From Bacteroidales bacterium (GTDB lineage Bacteria; Bacteroidota; Bacteroidia; Bacteroidales; UBA12077), in the NCBI GenBank assembly GCA_030611105.1, contig JAUWQL010000010.1:1-44852 (forward strand): a stretch of DNA of 44,852 nucleotides. Reading direction: 5' to 3'. Under the pieces are notes generated by a model. That model did not search any database. It worked only from the letters and a program-made list of their open reading frames with translations, and was not told where the DNA came from. The first letter of the stretch is position 1; each line of letters starts with the position of its first letter. This document shows, piece after piece, positions 25,062-34,181 of this stretch. The translations under genes and the position numbers were made by a program.

Positions 25062-26930
25062 TTGTTACAAAGTTTTATTGTGGATTCTTTTGCTAACAGA
25101 AGACATATCATTCGCGTTATTATCATCCTTATAGGATTGGTATATATTATAAAACTTTTTTTTCTTCAGGTAGTCGATAGCACTTACAAATTAACTGCCA
25201 GCAATAATGTTCTCAGGTATGTTACACAATTTCCGGCTCGTGGTTTAATTTACGACAGGGAAGGGAAACTGCTTGTTTATAATGAGGCTGCTTATGATTT
25301 AATGGTGGTGCCACGGCAACTTGAACCTTTTGATACCACGGAGTTTTGTCAGATATTGAATATCTCAAAAGAGTATGTTGATGAAGCTTTAAAGAGAGCT
25401 AAGGAATTTTCAGTTTATAATTCATCGATTTTTTTAAAGCAAGTTTCCTCGAAAACATATGCTAACTTACAAGAAAAACTTTATAAATATCCCGGGTTTT
25501 TTGTCCAGTCCAGAACATTGAGAAAATATTCATTAGAAAATGGAGCTCATTTATTGGGTTATGTGGGAGAGGTTAATAATAAAATTATCGAAAGTGACGA
25601 ATATTATAAATCGGGTGATTATATTGGAGTTAGTGGTATTGAGCAATCGTATGAAGAATATTTGCGTGGGCAAAAAGGTGTTAATGTGTACTTGGTAGAT
25701 GTACATAATAGAATACAAGGGTCTTATGCAAATGGCAGATTAGATAAAAAAGCTAAAGTTGGTTCAAATATTATATCTACAATTGATAGCGATTTACAGG
25801 CTTATGGCGAAAAGTTAATGAGAAATAAAATTGGAAGTATTGTTGCTATAGAACCATCGACAGGTGAAATATTGGCACTGGTTTCTTCCCCAACATATAA
25901 TCCTGAATTATTAGTTGGCCGCATAAGAACAAAGAATTATGTAACTTTAATGTCAGACACTTTAAAACCATTATTTAATAGAGCCTTAATGGCACAATAT
26001 CCTCCGGGATCAACATTTAAAGTTATTAATGCGTTAATTGGATTACAGGAAAAAACTCTTTTTCCATACACTAAATACGAATGTGCCGGAGCATATTATG
26101 CAAGGAATCTAAGACTTGGTTGTCACATACACAGATCGCCTTTGAATTTAATTGAGTCAATTCAAATGTCTTGCAATACATATTATTGTAATGTATTCAG
26201 AAGTATATTAGATAATAAAAAGTATCCTTCCATTCGGGAATCTTTTGATCAATGGAGAGAATATATCATGTCTTTTGGTTTTGGAGAATATTTGAATAGT
26301 GATTTTGATAATGAATTAAAGGGCTTGGTACCAACTAAACAAACTTATGATCGTATTTATGGAGAAAAAGGCTGGCGATCATTAACACTTATATCAATGG
26401 CAATTGGCCAGGGCGAGCTGGGTACAACTCCGTTGCAAATGGCAAATATGACCGCAGCGATTGCTAATCGAGGTTATTATTATACACCCCATATTGTTAA
26501 GGAAATAGAAGGTGACTACAAACTGGATGAAAGATTTTTTGAGAAAAATTATACTAAAATAGATTCAAATTATTTTGAAATAGTGATTGAAGGTATGGAT
26601 ATGGCAGTTAATGGAGAATCCGGAAGTGGGAGTACAGCCCGTAGTGCACAAATACCGGAAATTACTGTTTGCGGAAAAACAGGAACTGCTGAAAATCCTC
26701 ACGGCAAAGATCATTCTATTTTTATAGCTTTTGCCCCTAAAGAAGATCCTAAAATAGCTATTGCCGTGTATATCGAAAATGGTGGTTTTGGTAGTACATG
26801 GGCTGCACCAACTGCAAAATTGATGATGGAGGAATACTTAAATGATTCAATTTCTGTTCCGTGGTGGGAAGAATATATTTTAAATGCGGAAATAAATTAC
26901 AATGCAGAGACGAGTAAACATATGGAGTAG
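25062..26930 (+). CDS. mrdA: Penicillin-binding protein 2 (elongation transpeptidase)
   Basis: Class B PBP that crosslinks peptidoglycan during elongation, partner of RodA. A single membrane anchor (~15-38), then a pedestal/dimerisation domain with FPARGLIYDREGK, then the transpeptidase with SxxK in PPGSTFKVIN, SxN in MSCNTYY and KTG in CGKTGTAENPHG. 622 residues. No ATG occurs near the start: the frame opens with TTG at 25062, 6 bases after mreD, and the next candidate is GTG at 25080; an ATG at 25058 is out of frame. Start therefore uncertain by a few codons. The 3' end overlaps rodA by 29 bases. Confidence 0.94.
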   Translation: MLQSFIVDSFANRRHIIRVIIILIGLVYIIKLFFLQVVDSTYKLTASNNVLRYVTQFPARGLIYDREGKLLVYNEAAYDLMVVPRQLEPFDTTEFCQILNISKEYVDEALKRAKEFSVYNSSIFLKQVSSKTYANLQEKLYKYPGFFVQSRTLRKYSLENGAHLLGYVGEVNNKIIESDEYYKSGDYIGVSGIEQSYEEYLRGQKGVNVYLVDVHNRIQGSYANGRLDKKAKVGSNIISTIDSDLQAYGEKLMRNKIGSIVAIEPSTGEILALVSSPTYNPELLVGRIRTKNYVTLMSDTLKPLFNRALMAQYPPGSTFKVINALIGLQEKTLFPYTKYECAGAYYARNLRLGCHIHRSPLNLIESIQMSCNTYYCNVFRSILDNKKYPSIRESFDQWREYIMSFGFGEYLNSDFDNELKGLVPTKQTYDRIYGEKGWRSLTLISMAIGQGELGTTPLQMANMTAAIANRGYYYTPHIVKEIEGDYKLDERFFEKNYTKIDSNYFEIVIEGMDMAVNGESGSGSTARSAQIPEITVCGKTGTAENPHGKDHSIFIAFAPKEDPKIAIAVYIENGGFGSTWAAPTAKLMMEEYLNDSISVPWWEEYILNAEINYNAETSKHME

Positions 26931-28326
26931 TATCGACTGGCTGACAGTTGCAATATATTTAGTCTTAGTATTTGTAGGCTGGATAAATATTTATGCAGCT
27001 GTTTACAACGAAGATCATCATAGTATCTTTGATTTTTCTCAGCGTTATGGTAAACAATTAATTTGGATCGCTGCAGCATTGCTTATTGCATTTACCATAT
27101 TTGTTATTGACATAAACTTTTATTCATATTTTGCTTACTTTGTTTATGGCTTAATGATTTTGCTGTTAATAGCTGTGTTGATATTTGGCAAGGAAGTTCA
27201 TGGTGCTAAATCATGGTTTGAAATTGGTAGTTTTCGTATCCAGCCTGCAGAATTTGCTAAAGTAGCTACTGCATTGGTATTGGCTAGATATCTGAGTTCA
27301 TACAATGTTCAAATAAATACATTAAAATCATATCTTCGTGTTGCTGCAATTATTTTAATTCCTTCGTTATTAATTTTATTACAAAATGACACTGGTTCTG
27401 CATTAGTTTATTTTGTTTTTATACTTGTTCTTTATCGCGAGGGTATTTCCGAAAGTATCTTGCTCTTGGGCTTATTTGTTATTATCTTATTTGTTCTTGC
27501 ACTCGTACTTGAAAAGTTGATAATAATTTTATTATCCATTGCAATAGTATTTATTATATTTTGGTTTTTGAACAGAAGACTTAAAAATGTTGGTATTGGT
27601 ATTGGTATATTGTTTTTAACTTCAGTGGTATTGTATGGTGTTAACGAAGTGTTAAGTAAGGGATTGTCATACTATTATATTATTCTCGGAGCATTAGGCA
27701 TTTCCGGATTAGTATATATTATTCTTGCGATAAGGTATAAAATAAAGAATATTGCTTTACTTCTTATATTTTTGATTGGTTCTGTCCTGTTAACTTATTC
27801 TGTTGATTATGTGTTTAATAATTTTCTTGAGCCGCATCAGCAGAAAAGAATCAATGTTGTTTTAGGCTTGGAATCAGACCCCTATGGTGTTGAATATAAT
27901 GTAAATCAATCGAAGATTGCAATTGGTTCAGGAGGATTGTATGGAAAAGGATTTTTAAGAGGAACTCAAACAAAATTTGATTTTGTGCCTGAGCAAAGTA
28001 CTGATTTTATTTTTTGTACCATTGGTGAAGAATGGGGCTTTATAGGAACATTTTTTGTTGTTTCTCTTTTTGTTTTCTTTTTGTATAGGCTAATTGGAAT
28101 AGCAGAAAGACAAAGATCAGCATTTAGCAGAATTTACGGGTATGGTGTTGTATCTGTACTTTTTTTCCATATAGTCATTAATATTGGGATGACCATTGGT
28201 TTAGTTCCTGTAATCGGGATTCCATTACCATTCTTTAGTTACGGAGGATCGTCTCTCTGGGCATTTACCATTTTGCTTTTTATCTTTCTAAGACTGGATG
28301 CCAGCAGGTTAGAGCTTCTAAAATAA
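26902..28326 (+). CDS. rodA: Peptidoglycan glycosyltransferase RodA (SEDS family)
   Basis: SEDS polymerase that makes glycan strands during elongation. Hallmarks are GAKSWFEIGSFRIQPAEFAK, LLQNDTGSALVYF, the WGFIG segment after FCTIGEE, and the closing IPLPFFSYGGSSLWAF. At 474 residues it is about 100 longer than E. coli RodA; the extra is a hydrophobic block of helices at ~200-310 between the first conserved half and the HQQKRINVVL motif, a form seen in Bacteroidota. Overlaps the PBP2 gene by 29 bases and ends 6 bases from the convergent KamA-type gene. Confidence 0.94.
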   Translation: MQRRVNIWSSIDWLTVAIYLVLVFVGWINIYAAVYNEDHHSIFDFSQRYGKQLIWIAAALLIAFTIFVIDINFYSYFAYFVYGLMILLLIAVLIFGKEVHGAKSWFEIGSFRIQPAEFAKVATALVLARYLSSYNVQINTLKSYLRVAAIILIPSLLILLQNDTGSALVYFVFILVLYREGISESILLLGLFVIILFVLALVLEKLIIILLSIAIVFIIFWFLNRRLKNVGIGIGILFLTSVVLYGVNEVLSKGLSYYYIILGALGISGLVYIILAIRYKIKNIALLLIFLIGSVLLTYSVDYVFNNFLEPHQQKRINVVLGLESDPYGVEYNVNQSKIAIGSGGLYGKGFLRGTQTKFDFVPEQSTDFIFCTIGEEWGFIGTFFVVSLFVFFLYRLIGIAERQRSAFSRIYGYGVVSVLFFHIVINIGMTIGLVPVIGIPLPFFSYGGSSLWAFTILLFIFLRLDASRLELLK

Positions 28327-28332
28327 TAAAAG

Positions 28333-30528
28333 TTACAATTTTAAATTTGAAAATTCTTTTGTGATTTCAAAACTGTATTTAGGATATTCAAAAACAGGGA
28401 ATCTGCTTTCTGTTTCACCGATTGAATAGCCCCATATTGTACTGTAATCTTCACGGTTTTCTCCCATTCGTTCTAATTGTCTTAGGTATTCGCCAATAGG
28501 TTTTGATTCGACAATGATAACATCATCCATTTTATTAATAATTGGACTGTGATTACGTGTTGAATCATGATCAAATTTTAATATTCTTCGCCCTCGACGT
28601 GTAATGCCTACAGTTCTGAAAGTAAGACTTTTTCCAACTCCGGGAAGGTTTAGCACATTTCTGTCGGTCGCTAAAAAAGGCAGGTCTTCTTGTTCGCGCA
28701 AGTAATTAATATTTTCTATTATATTGTTTGCATTAAGCTGATAGGTTTTTAGAAGCTCTATATACTTCTGAGGGATTTTTCCTATCCTTTTTTCTTCCAG
28801 TTGCTCCTGAACAGCACGAGCATTAGTAGCAAAATTATTATAATTCTCCATATAGCCTTTTACAGAAAAAGTATAATAAGTAATAACTCCAATATCATTT
28901 AAAACTTTTCGTAATTTATTTGTGTGTCCTCTGCGCGAAGATGCTGCTGTAAAAACATGCTGATTTGTTATTGTCCATCCGGCTTCTACAATTTTTTGTA
29001 TTCCCTCTTTTACTTCAGGAGTAATTTCCATTGCCGATTCAAAATGTGTTTGAATTACAAACTGATGAATACCTATTTTAGATGCCTTTTCTTTAAAATC
29101 TGAAAGTATCTTAATAAGCTCGTTAGTTATTCTTTGAGGAAGATAAACAGGTAACCGTGTTCCTAATCTTACCCGTAACATTTCAGCATATTTTTTGCCA
29201 TTTTCAAGAGATTTATTTTTCTCTTTCTTCCTGTAAGCCATTTCATAAACAGCATCAAGTATTTTTTGTAATGACTTATCAGAACTCATTAAGGCATCAC
29301 CTCCTGTAATTAAGATATCTCGCAATAGAGTATCTTCTTCGAAATATTTTAATAAACGCTCAAGTTTGGCAGGCCATTTTTCATTTGGTTCAAGTTTTTT
29401 TAAGTCAAAATTTAAGTTGCCTCTTTGGAAATCATACATACGTTGACATGATGCACATAATCCGCCGCAAGCTCTTCCCATAGAATCCGGTATAAGAATA
29501 GCAACTTCAGGGTATCTTCTATGAACACTATATGTTGATGGAAGTATCCAGCCAGCCGCATTAGGTTTTCCTGGTTCAATAATATCTTCTTTTTCCCAGG
29601 CAACAATATGTCCGAATTCGTTAACTAATTCTTTACTATAAATAATGTAATCCCGTATTGCTGCATCGGCATATGATTTTTTTCTTTTATCCGGATTTAG
29701 CAGTGAAAGATAATATGGATTAACAAAGAAAGGAATGCCCTGAGTTTGAGCTTCTTTTAATATTGACATTGTTTCGGAATCCAATGAATAATCAAGCATC
29801 CTGTTTAGTAACTCAGGATTTCTTACCGCAAATTTCAGATGAAATAATTTGCTATTCCACCATTCGTTTATCTTATTTGTTTTTTCTTCAAATGATAATC
29901 CCGGTTCGAAATAAAATCTGGCGCTTGTTATTTTACCCGAATCAATTAAATCAATAATGATATTAATGATTCGTTCTTTATTTTTTTGCCTTTTTTCTAT
30001 AATATCCCGATCCAATCCCGATGGATGTTTGTTCATCCATTGTTCAATTTGTTCTCTCGAAGGCGTCCTGTATTTCTTTCGACCAGAAAATTGTCTGAAT
30101 AATTCCAACATATCTAAGAAAAAGCAATATTTACCGCCACCGGTTCCAAGTTTAGCGGCAAGCCATAAAATCTTAAATGGTGTGTTTGTACGTTTTTGTC
30201 CACGTACATTAAGATCTGTATATACCTGATTGGTATGATCGATATAATCCAGAATTCGAATTGCAGCAACCTCCTGCCATTTTATTTTCTCAAAAATTTT
30301 TCGCCCTGAAACTTCTTGTTTATAGTATTTGAAAGCTAATTTGTTATTTTTTAGCTCCGATTCAGCCCATTCTTTTATAGATTGATTTACCTCAAGTTCA
30401 TTTTCTGAATTAAACAATATTTCTTTAAGTCTTGGGTTTTCATCAAGTAACTGATCTAATTTAATTTGTGACTTGTGACATATTTGAACTTTTTCTTCTG
30501 CTAAATAATTGGCCATCTCTCTTATCAA
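28333..30528 (-). CDS. Long KamA-family radical SAM protein (lysine 2,3-aminomutase-like)
   Basis: 731 residues, nearly twice the size of lysine 2,3-aminomutase. The radical SAM core lies around ~320-620, with CGGLCASC (CX3CX2C, near 352-359) and LRDILITGGDALM, which matches the aminomutase GGDPL-type strand, plus RLGTRLPVYLPQRIT. The N-terminal ~300 residues are mostly helical and not recognised; the C-terminal ~80 include GITRRGRRILKFDHDSTRNH. Whether it acts on lysine is unknown: PLP-site residues could not be assigned with certainty. It is alone, converging on rodA with 6 bases between stop codons. ATG at 30516 is an alternative start. Confidence 0.75.
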   Translation of the reverse strand: MIREMANYLAEEKVQICHKSQIKLDQLLDENPRLKEILFNSENELEVNQSIKEWAESELKNNKLAFKYYKQEVSGRKIFEKIKWQEVAAIRILDYIDHTNQVYTDLNVRGQKRTNTPFKILWLAAKLGTGGGKYCFFLDMLELFRQFSGRKKYRTPSREQIEQWMNKHPSGLDRDIIEKRQKNKERIINIIIDLIDSGKITSARFYFEPGLSFEEKTNKINEWWNSKLFHLKFAVRNPELLNRMLDYSLDSETMSILKEAQTQGIPFFVNPYYLSLLNPDKRKKSYADAAIRDYIIYSKELVNEFGHIVAWEKEDIIEPGKPNAAGWILPSTYSVHRRYPEVAILIPDSMGRACGGLCASCQRMYDFQRGNLNFDLKKLEPNEKWPAKLERLLKYFEEDTLLRDILITGGDALMSSDKSLQKILDAVYEMAYRKKEKNKSLENGKKYAEMLRVRLGTRLPVYLPQRITNELIKILSDFKEKASKIGIHQFVIQTHFESAMEITPEVKEGIQKIVEAGWTITNQHVFTAASSRRGHTNKLRKVLNDIGVITYYTFSVKGYMENYNNFATNARAVQEQLEEKRIGKIPQKYIELLKTYQLNANNIIENINYLREQEDLPFLATDRNVLNLPGVGKSLTFRTVGITRRGRRILKFDHDSTRNHSPIINKMDDVIIVESKPIGEYLRQLERMGENREDYSTIWGYSIGETESRFPVFEYPKYSFEITKEFSNLKL

Positions 30529-30694
30529 TTTAGATAATTCAAAATCTAGTCTGCAATATTGTTAATAGAACTTAAAATGCAGATTATATAAATCCTTTTA
30601 CATTAGGAATCAAAATCAAAAAAGGACTTTTCAGAAAATGCTAAAATATTAAAAAATGAGCAGAAATAAAAGTTATAATATGTTAAAATAAGCG

Positions 30695-31291
30695 TTAAAT
30701 CCCTTTAATATCTACATTATGCACTGTTTTTATATAATATATGATATCAGAAAAAAACAAGAGGAAATTCTGTTTTAAAAACTCGTAATTATTTTTCAAA
30801 ACTTCAATGGCAAAATCTGAATGGTCAGGCAATGAAGTATACTTCGACATTGTACTTAATACCGATCGAATTCCTTCAATATCTTTATATGAATATAACC
30901 TCTTATTACGAATTAGTTTAGGAACAATATTTTGTGCTTCTGTTGGGAGCATATCATTGTGTTTAATTAGCAACTCATGAAAATCATCAATAAAATCTTT
31001 TAGAGTTACATAAGAATACCTACTCCAGTTAGCAGCAAGAAAATGATCATAAACAATATCAATAACTACTCCTGCATACTTTCTGTATTTTGGGGCAAAT
31101 AATGATTTAGCATCAAGTGTATGCGTACTTTTATCTGTGAAAGAATCTATAAATCTGTGTAATAATACTCCTTCTTTTATCTTTTCAGGATAAATATGAT
31201 ATGCACTTCCTTTCACATAATCTCCAATGAAGTTGCCGATTTTAACTTCTTCATTATTTCCGGAAAGATATATATGTGCAAGAAAGTTCAT
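30695..31291 (-). CDS. acpH: Acyl carrier protein phosphodiesterase family protein
   Basis: 198 residues matching the AcpH (DUF479) family: MNFLAHIYLSG at the N-terminus, IGNFIGDYVKG, LHRFIDSFTD and VVIDIVYDHFLAANW. The conserved His and Asp residues follow the HD-like metal-site pattern of this family. AcpH removes 4'-phosphopantetheine from acyl carrier protein in E. coli; members outside Proteobacteria are untested. Monocistronic; nearest upstream gene is divergent. Confidence 0.83.
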   Translation of the reverse strand: MNFLAHIYLSGNNEEVKIGNFIGDYVKGSAYHIYPEKIKEGVLLHRFIDSFTDKSTHTLDAKSLFAPKYRKYAGVVIDIVYDHFLAANWSRYSYVTLKDFIDDFHELLIKHNDMLPTEAQNIVPKLIRNKRLYSYKDIEGIRSVLSTMSKYTSLPDHSDFAIEVLKNNYEFLKQNFLLFFSDIIYYIKTVHNVDIKGI

Positions 31292-31517
31292 TTGTCTTAT
31301 TATATAGCAATTGATTTCTATACTAAATTAAAGCATATTTTTATTATAAATTGTTCAAACAAAAAATCTGTCATCAATATACACATGTTTCTTAACATGT
31401 TCTCTCTTTTTTAATAGATTCCTATAATTATCACTGAATTAAAAGATTGTGAAAAATCTTAAGCAATTCACAGCCTAAACTTTATGTAGTTAAACTATGA
31501 ATTATGACTTTAAAATA

Positions 31518-31525
31518 TAACTTTG
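31518..31525 (+). promoter_or_regulatory. -7 element of the cyclic-diphosphoglycerate-synthase-like gene
   Basis: TAACTTTG matches TAnnTTTG exactly, 48 bases before the start codon. A good -33 TTTG was not found. Confidence 0.4.
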
Positions 31526-31564
31526 TCTGACAATTATTTAAAAATAAACAATTAAAATAAAAAA

Positions 31565-31569
31565 GGAGG
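31565..31569 (+). promoter_or_regulatory. Strong Shine-Dalgarno sequence
   Basis: GGAGG within AAAAGGAGGAATT, 4 bases before the ATG at 31574. Other genes in this window lack such a match, as is usual in Bacteroidota, so this one stands out. Confidence 0.6.
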
Positions 31570-31573
31570 AATT

Positions 31574-32914
31574 ATGGCTAAGAAAAATGTTCTTATTATC
31601 GGAGCCGCCGGAAGAGATTTCCATAACTTTAATACTTATTACAGAGACAACGCAGATTATAATGTTGTTGCTTTTACTGCTGCTCAAATTCCAGATATTG
31701 ACGGAAGAAAATATCCTGCTGAATTAGCGGGAAGTTTATATCCTGATGGAATTCCAATTTATGTTCAGGATGAGTTAGTCAGATTAATTAAAGAATTGGC
31801 AGTTGAAGACTGCGTATTTTCATATAGTGATGTGCCTTATCAGGTAGTAATGAATTTAAGTGCATTAGTTAATGCTACTGGTGCAAACTTTGTTTTATTG
31901 GGCCCTGAAAGAACAATGATCAAAAGTACCAAACCGGTTATTGCTGTTGGTGCTGTTCGTACAGGTTGTGGTAAATCACAAACTTCACGTAGAATTATTG
32001 AATTATTGATGGAGCAAGGACTAAAAGTGGTTGCTATTCGTCACCCAATGCCTTATGGTGATTTAGTTGCTCAAAAAGTTCAGCGTTTTGCTACTGTTGA
32101 AGATTTAGCTAAACATAAGTGTACTATCGAAGAAATGGAAGAATACGAACCACACGTAGTGCGCGGTAATGTAATTTATGCAGGAGTTGATTATGAAGCT
32201 ATCGTAAGAGCTGCTGAAAATGATCCTGATGGTTGTGATGTTATTCTTTGGGATGGTGGAAATAATGACTTCCCATTCTACAAACCTGACTTAATGGTTA
32301 CTGTTGTTGACCCACACAGACCAGGTCATGAATTATCATATTACCCTGGCGAAGCTACTTTACGCATAGCTGACTATGTTGTAATTAACAAAATGGATTC
32401 TGCTGATGCTGATGCTATTCAAATCGTTCGCGATAATATAGCAAAAGTTAACCCTGAAGCAGTTGTTGTTGATGCAGCTTCTCCGCTTACTATTGATAAA
32501 CCAGAATTAGTAAGAGGTAAAAAAGTTCTTGTTGTTGAGGATGGACCAACATTAACTCATGGTGAAATGAAAATTGGTGCTGGTACTGTTGCGGCTCGTA
32601 AATGCGGTGCTGCGGAGTTGGTTGATCCAAGAGAATTTGCAGTTGGTAAATTAGCAGAAACTTTCAAAATTTATCCTAACATTGGAACATTACTTCCTGC
32701 AATGGGATATGGTGATGAGCAAATAAAAGATTTGGAAACTACAATAGACAAAACTCCTTGCGATGTTGTTGTTATTGCTACTCCAATTGATCTTAGCAGA
32801 ATCGTAAAAATTAACAAGCCAATCGTAAAAGTAGGTTATGATTTACAAGAAATTGGCCAACCTGATTTAGCACAGGCTGTTAACGATTTTATTCAAAAGA
32901 AAAATTTAAAATAA
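31574..32914 (+). CDS. Cyclic 2,3-diphosphoglycerate synthase-like P-loop protein
   Basis: 446 residues. Resembles proteins annotated as cyclic 2,3-diphosphoglycerate synthase, an ATP-dependent enzyme described in methanogens. An N-terminal Rossmann-like part (IIGAAGRDFHNFNTYYRDN, ~6-24) is followed by a P-loop, GAVRTGCGKSQTSR (near 130), and by downstream WDGGNNDFPFYKPDLMVTVV and YVVINKMDSAD. Homologues occur in many bacteria without known cyclic diphosphoglycerate, so the reaction is uncertain. Single gene with its own -7 box, an unusually strong ribosome-binding site and a strong terminator, all pointing to high expression. Confidence 0.78.
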   Translation: MAKKNVLIIGAAGRDFHNFNTYYRDNADYNVVAFTAAQIPDIDGRKYPAELAGSLYPDGIPIYVQDELVRLIKELAVEDCVFSYSDVPYQVVMNLSALVNATGANFVLLGPERTMIKSTKPVIAVGAVRTGCGKSQTSRRIIELLMEQGLKVVAIRHPMPYGDLVAQKVQRFATVEDLAKHKCTIEEMEEYEPHVVRGNVIYAGVDYEAIVRAAENDPDGCDVILWDGGNNDFPFYKPDLMVTVVDPHRPGHELSYYPGEATLRIADYVVINKMDSADADAIQIVRDNIAKVNPEAVVVDAASPLTIDKPELVRGKKVLVVEDGPTLTHGEMKIGAGTVAARKCGAAELVDPREFAVGKLAETFKIYPNIGTLLPAMGYGDEQIKDLETTIDKTPCDVVVIATPIDLSRIVKINKPIVKVGYDLQEIGQPDLAQAVNDFIQKKNLK

Positions 32915-32932
32915 TATAAATTTCTTTGATTT

Positions 32933-32975
32933 AAAAAAGCTGCTCTCCCGATAGCTATCGGGAGAGCAGCTTTTT
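32933..32975 (+). terminator. Rho-independent terminator
   Basis: A perfect 16-base-pair stem, GCTGCTCTCCCGATAG pairing with CTATCGGGAGAGCAGC (32939-32970), flanked by A6 on the left and T5 on the right. It is symmetrical enough to act on both strands. It lies 18 bases after the stop codon of the preceding gene. Confidence 0.9.
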
Positions 32976-33011
32976 ATTTTGGTATGATTTTGGATTTAAT
33001 TCGTACTAAAC

Positions 33012-33041
33012 TTGAATATTTTTATTTATCTAGTATTTTTG
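33012..33041 (+). promoter_or_regulatory. Bacteroidota promoter of the secreted unknown gene
   Basis: TTG at 33012-33014 and TATTTTTG at 33034-33041, 19 bases apart, match the -33/-7 consensus well. The start codon lies 51 bases downstream. Confidence 0.55.
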
Positions 33042-33092
33042 TATAATATTGATTTTTGTTTTTGCTAATTTATAATTTAAAAACAAACAGTT

Positions 33093-33710
33093 ATGATAAG
33101 GATAGTTATTGTTTTAATTACATTTTTTTTGATTAGTAATAATATTACAGCGCAGGTTATTTACCCTGAAGAGACTGACACAACGATTGTAAATCAAGAC
33201 ACAGAAATAAAAAACGACACGAAAAAAAATGCTGAACAAAAACAAAAATCAGATATTATATATCAGCATGATGGCACCAAAATGTTTGTTGATGTAAAAA
33301 AAATATACTTAAACGATTTATACTATTCTTTACCGGGTGATACTAAAGTAAAAAAAATGGATCAACGATTGGTTCATAAAATTGAGTACAAAACAGGTAA
33401 AGTTGAAATATTAAACGAAACAGCTCCCGAAGTTCGTGAGGTTGGCGATTATCGAAAAGTGAAAGTAACGAAAAATCCTGATGATGTTGAGGGATTAATT
33501 GAAGTTGCCAAGCTGGAAGCAAAAGCTGAGGGTAGCGACAGGGGATATTCGACTCCAAAATCCCTGGAAAGAACCGCAACAATTGTTCTTCGAAGAAAAG
33601 CAGCATTAGTAAATGCCAACATCGTTTTAATTACTGATAAAAAAACAAATGTTGCTTTTGGCGAGATTCCTGCTGTAACTTTATACGGAATAGCGTATTC
33701 TTATCGATAA
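33093..33710 (+). CDS. Secreted protein of unknown function
   Basis: 205 residues. The N-terminus IRIVIVLITFFLISNNITAQ is a type I signal peptide with likely cleavage after ITAQ (near residue 21). A low-complexity Asp/Thr/Lys-rich spacer (~25-55) precedes a folded part (~55-205) whose short beta-strand-like segments (KMFVDVKKIYLNDLYYSL, HKIEYKTGKVEIL, ANIVLITDKKTNVAFGEIP) suggest a beta-rich domain. The second half includes SLERTATIVLRRKAALVNANIV. No family recognised. It has its own promoter and is isolated between a terminator and a repeat-bearing gap. Confidence 0.7.
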   Translation: MIRIVIVLITFFLISNNITAQVIYPEETDTTIVNQDTEIKNDTKKNAEQKQKSDIIYQHDGTKMFVDVKKIYLNDLYYSLPGDTKVKKMDQRLVHKIEYKTGKVEILNETAPEVREVGDYRKVKVTKNPDDVEGLIEVAKLEAKAEGSDRGYSTPKSLERTATIVLRRKAALVNANIVLITDKKTNVAFGEIPAVTLYGIAYSYR

Positions 33711-34181
33711 GAGACGCAAATTCAAAACTCCTGACCTAGTGGCTAAATATCAACATATTAGAAATTTCTCTTCGTAAATCATCGTTTCGCTTTGAATATC
33801 GAATATCGAACACTGAATATCGATTTAAGATTTGTCGTTATGCTTATATGCTAAATCCTGATCCACTAAAAAATTTTGTGTCGTATTTTTTGTTTTGAGT
33901 ATCGTAATATCATGTTGTATAAATACTATACTGTTGATATTAAGCTTTAATGAATTTGAAATATTAATTTGGCGACAAAGCTACAATATTGCTTTTTACT
34001 AATTTTTTATAAAACACTAATTTATAATAATTGGATTAGGAGTTCTGATACTGCACTTAACTTCATCATTCGACATTCGTTAATCATTATTCGATATTCA
34101 AAAAAATGATATATGACAGCCGGCAATCGTGACAAAGCCTTTACGCTAAGTCAGAAGTTCTGAAATTGATAGCTCCCTTTC
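33711..34181. other. 471-base gap with inverted AT-rich repeats
   Basis: No gene seen. Two related repeats face each other: a TGAATATCGAATATCGAACA-type block at 33793-33824 and its inverted relative, ending CATTATTCGATATTCA, at 34064-34100. Such ATATCGAA repeats look like dispersed Bacteroidota repeats. The rest is AT-rich with several short stop-ridden frames. Confidence 0.4.

Noticed and set aside
31574-32914. Metallochaperone or cobalamin/CobW-type GTPase
   Set aside because: It has a P-loop and GTPase-like NKMD, but the N-terminal Rossmann part and overall length fit the cyclic diphosphoglycerate synthase-like family better.
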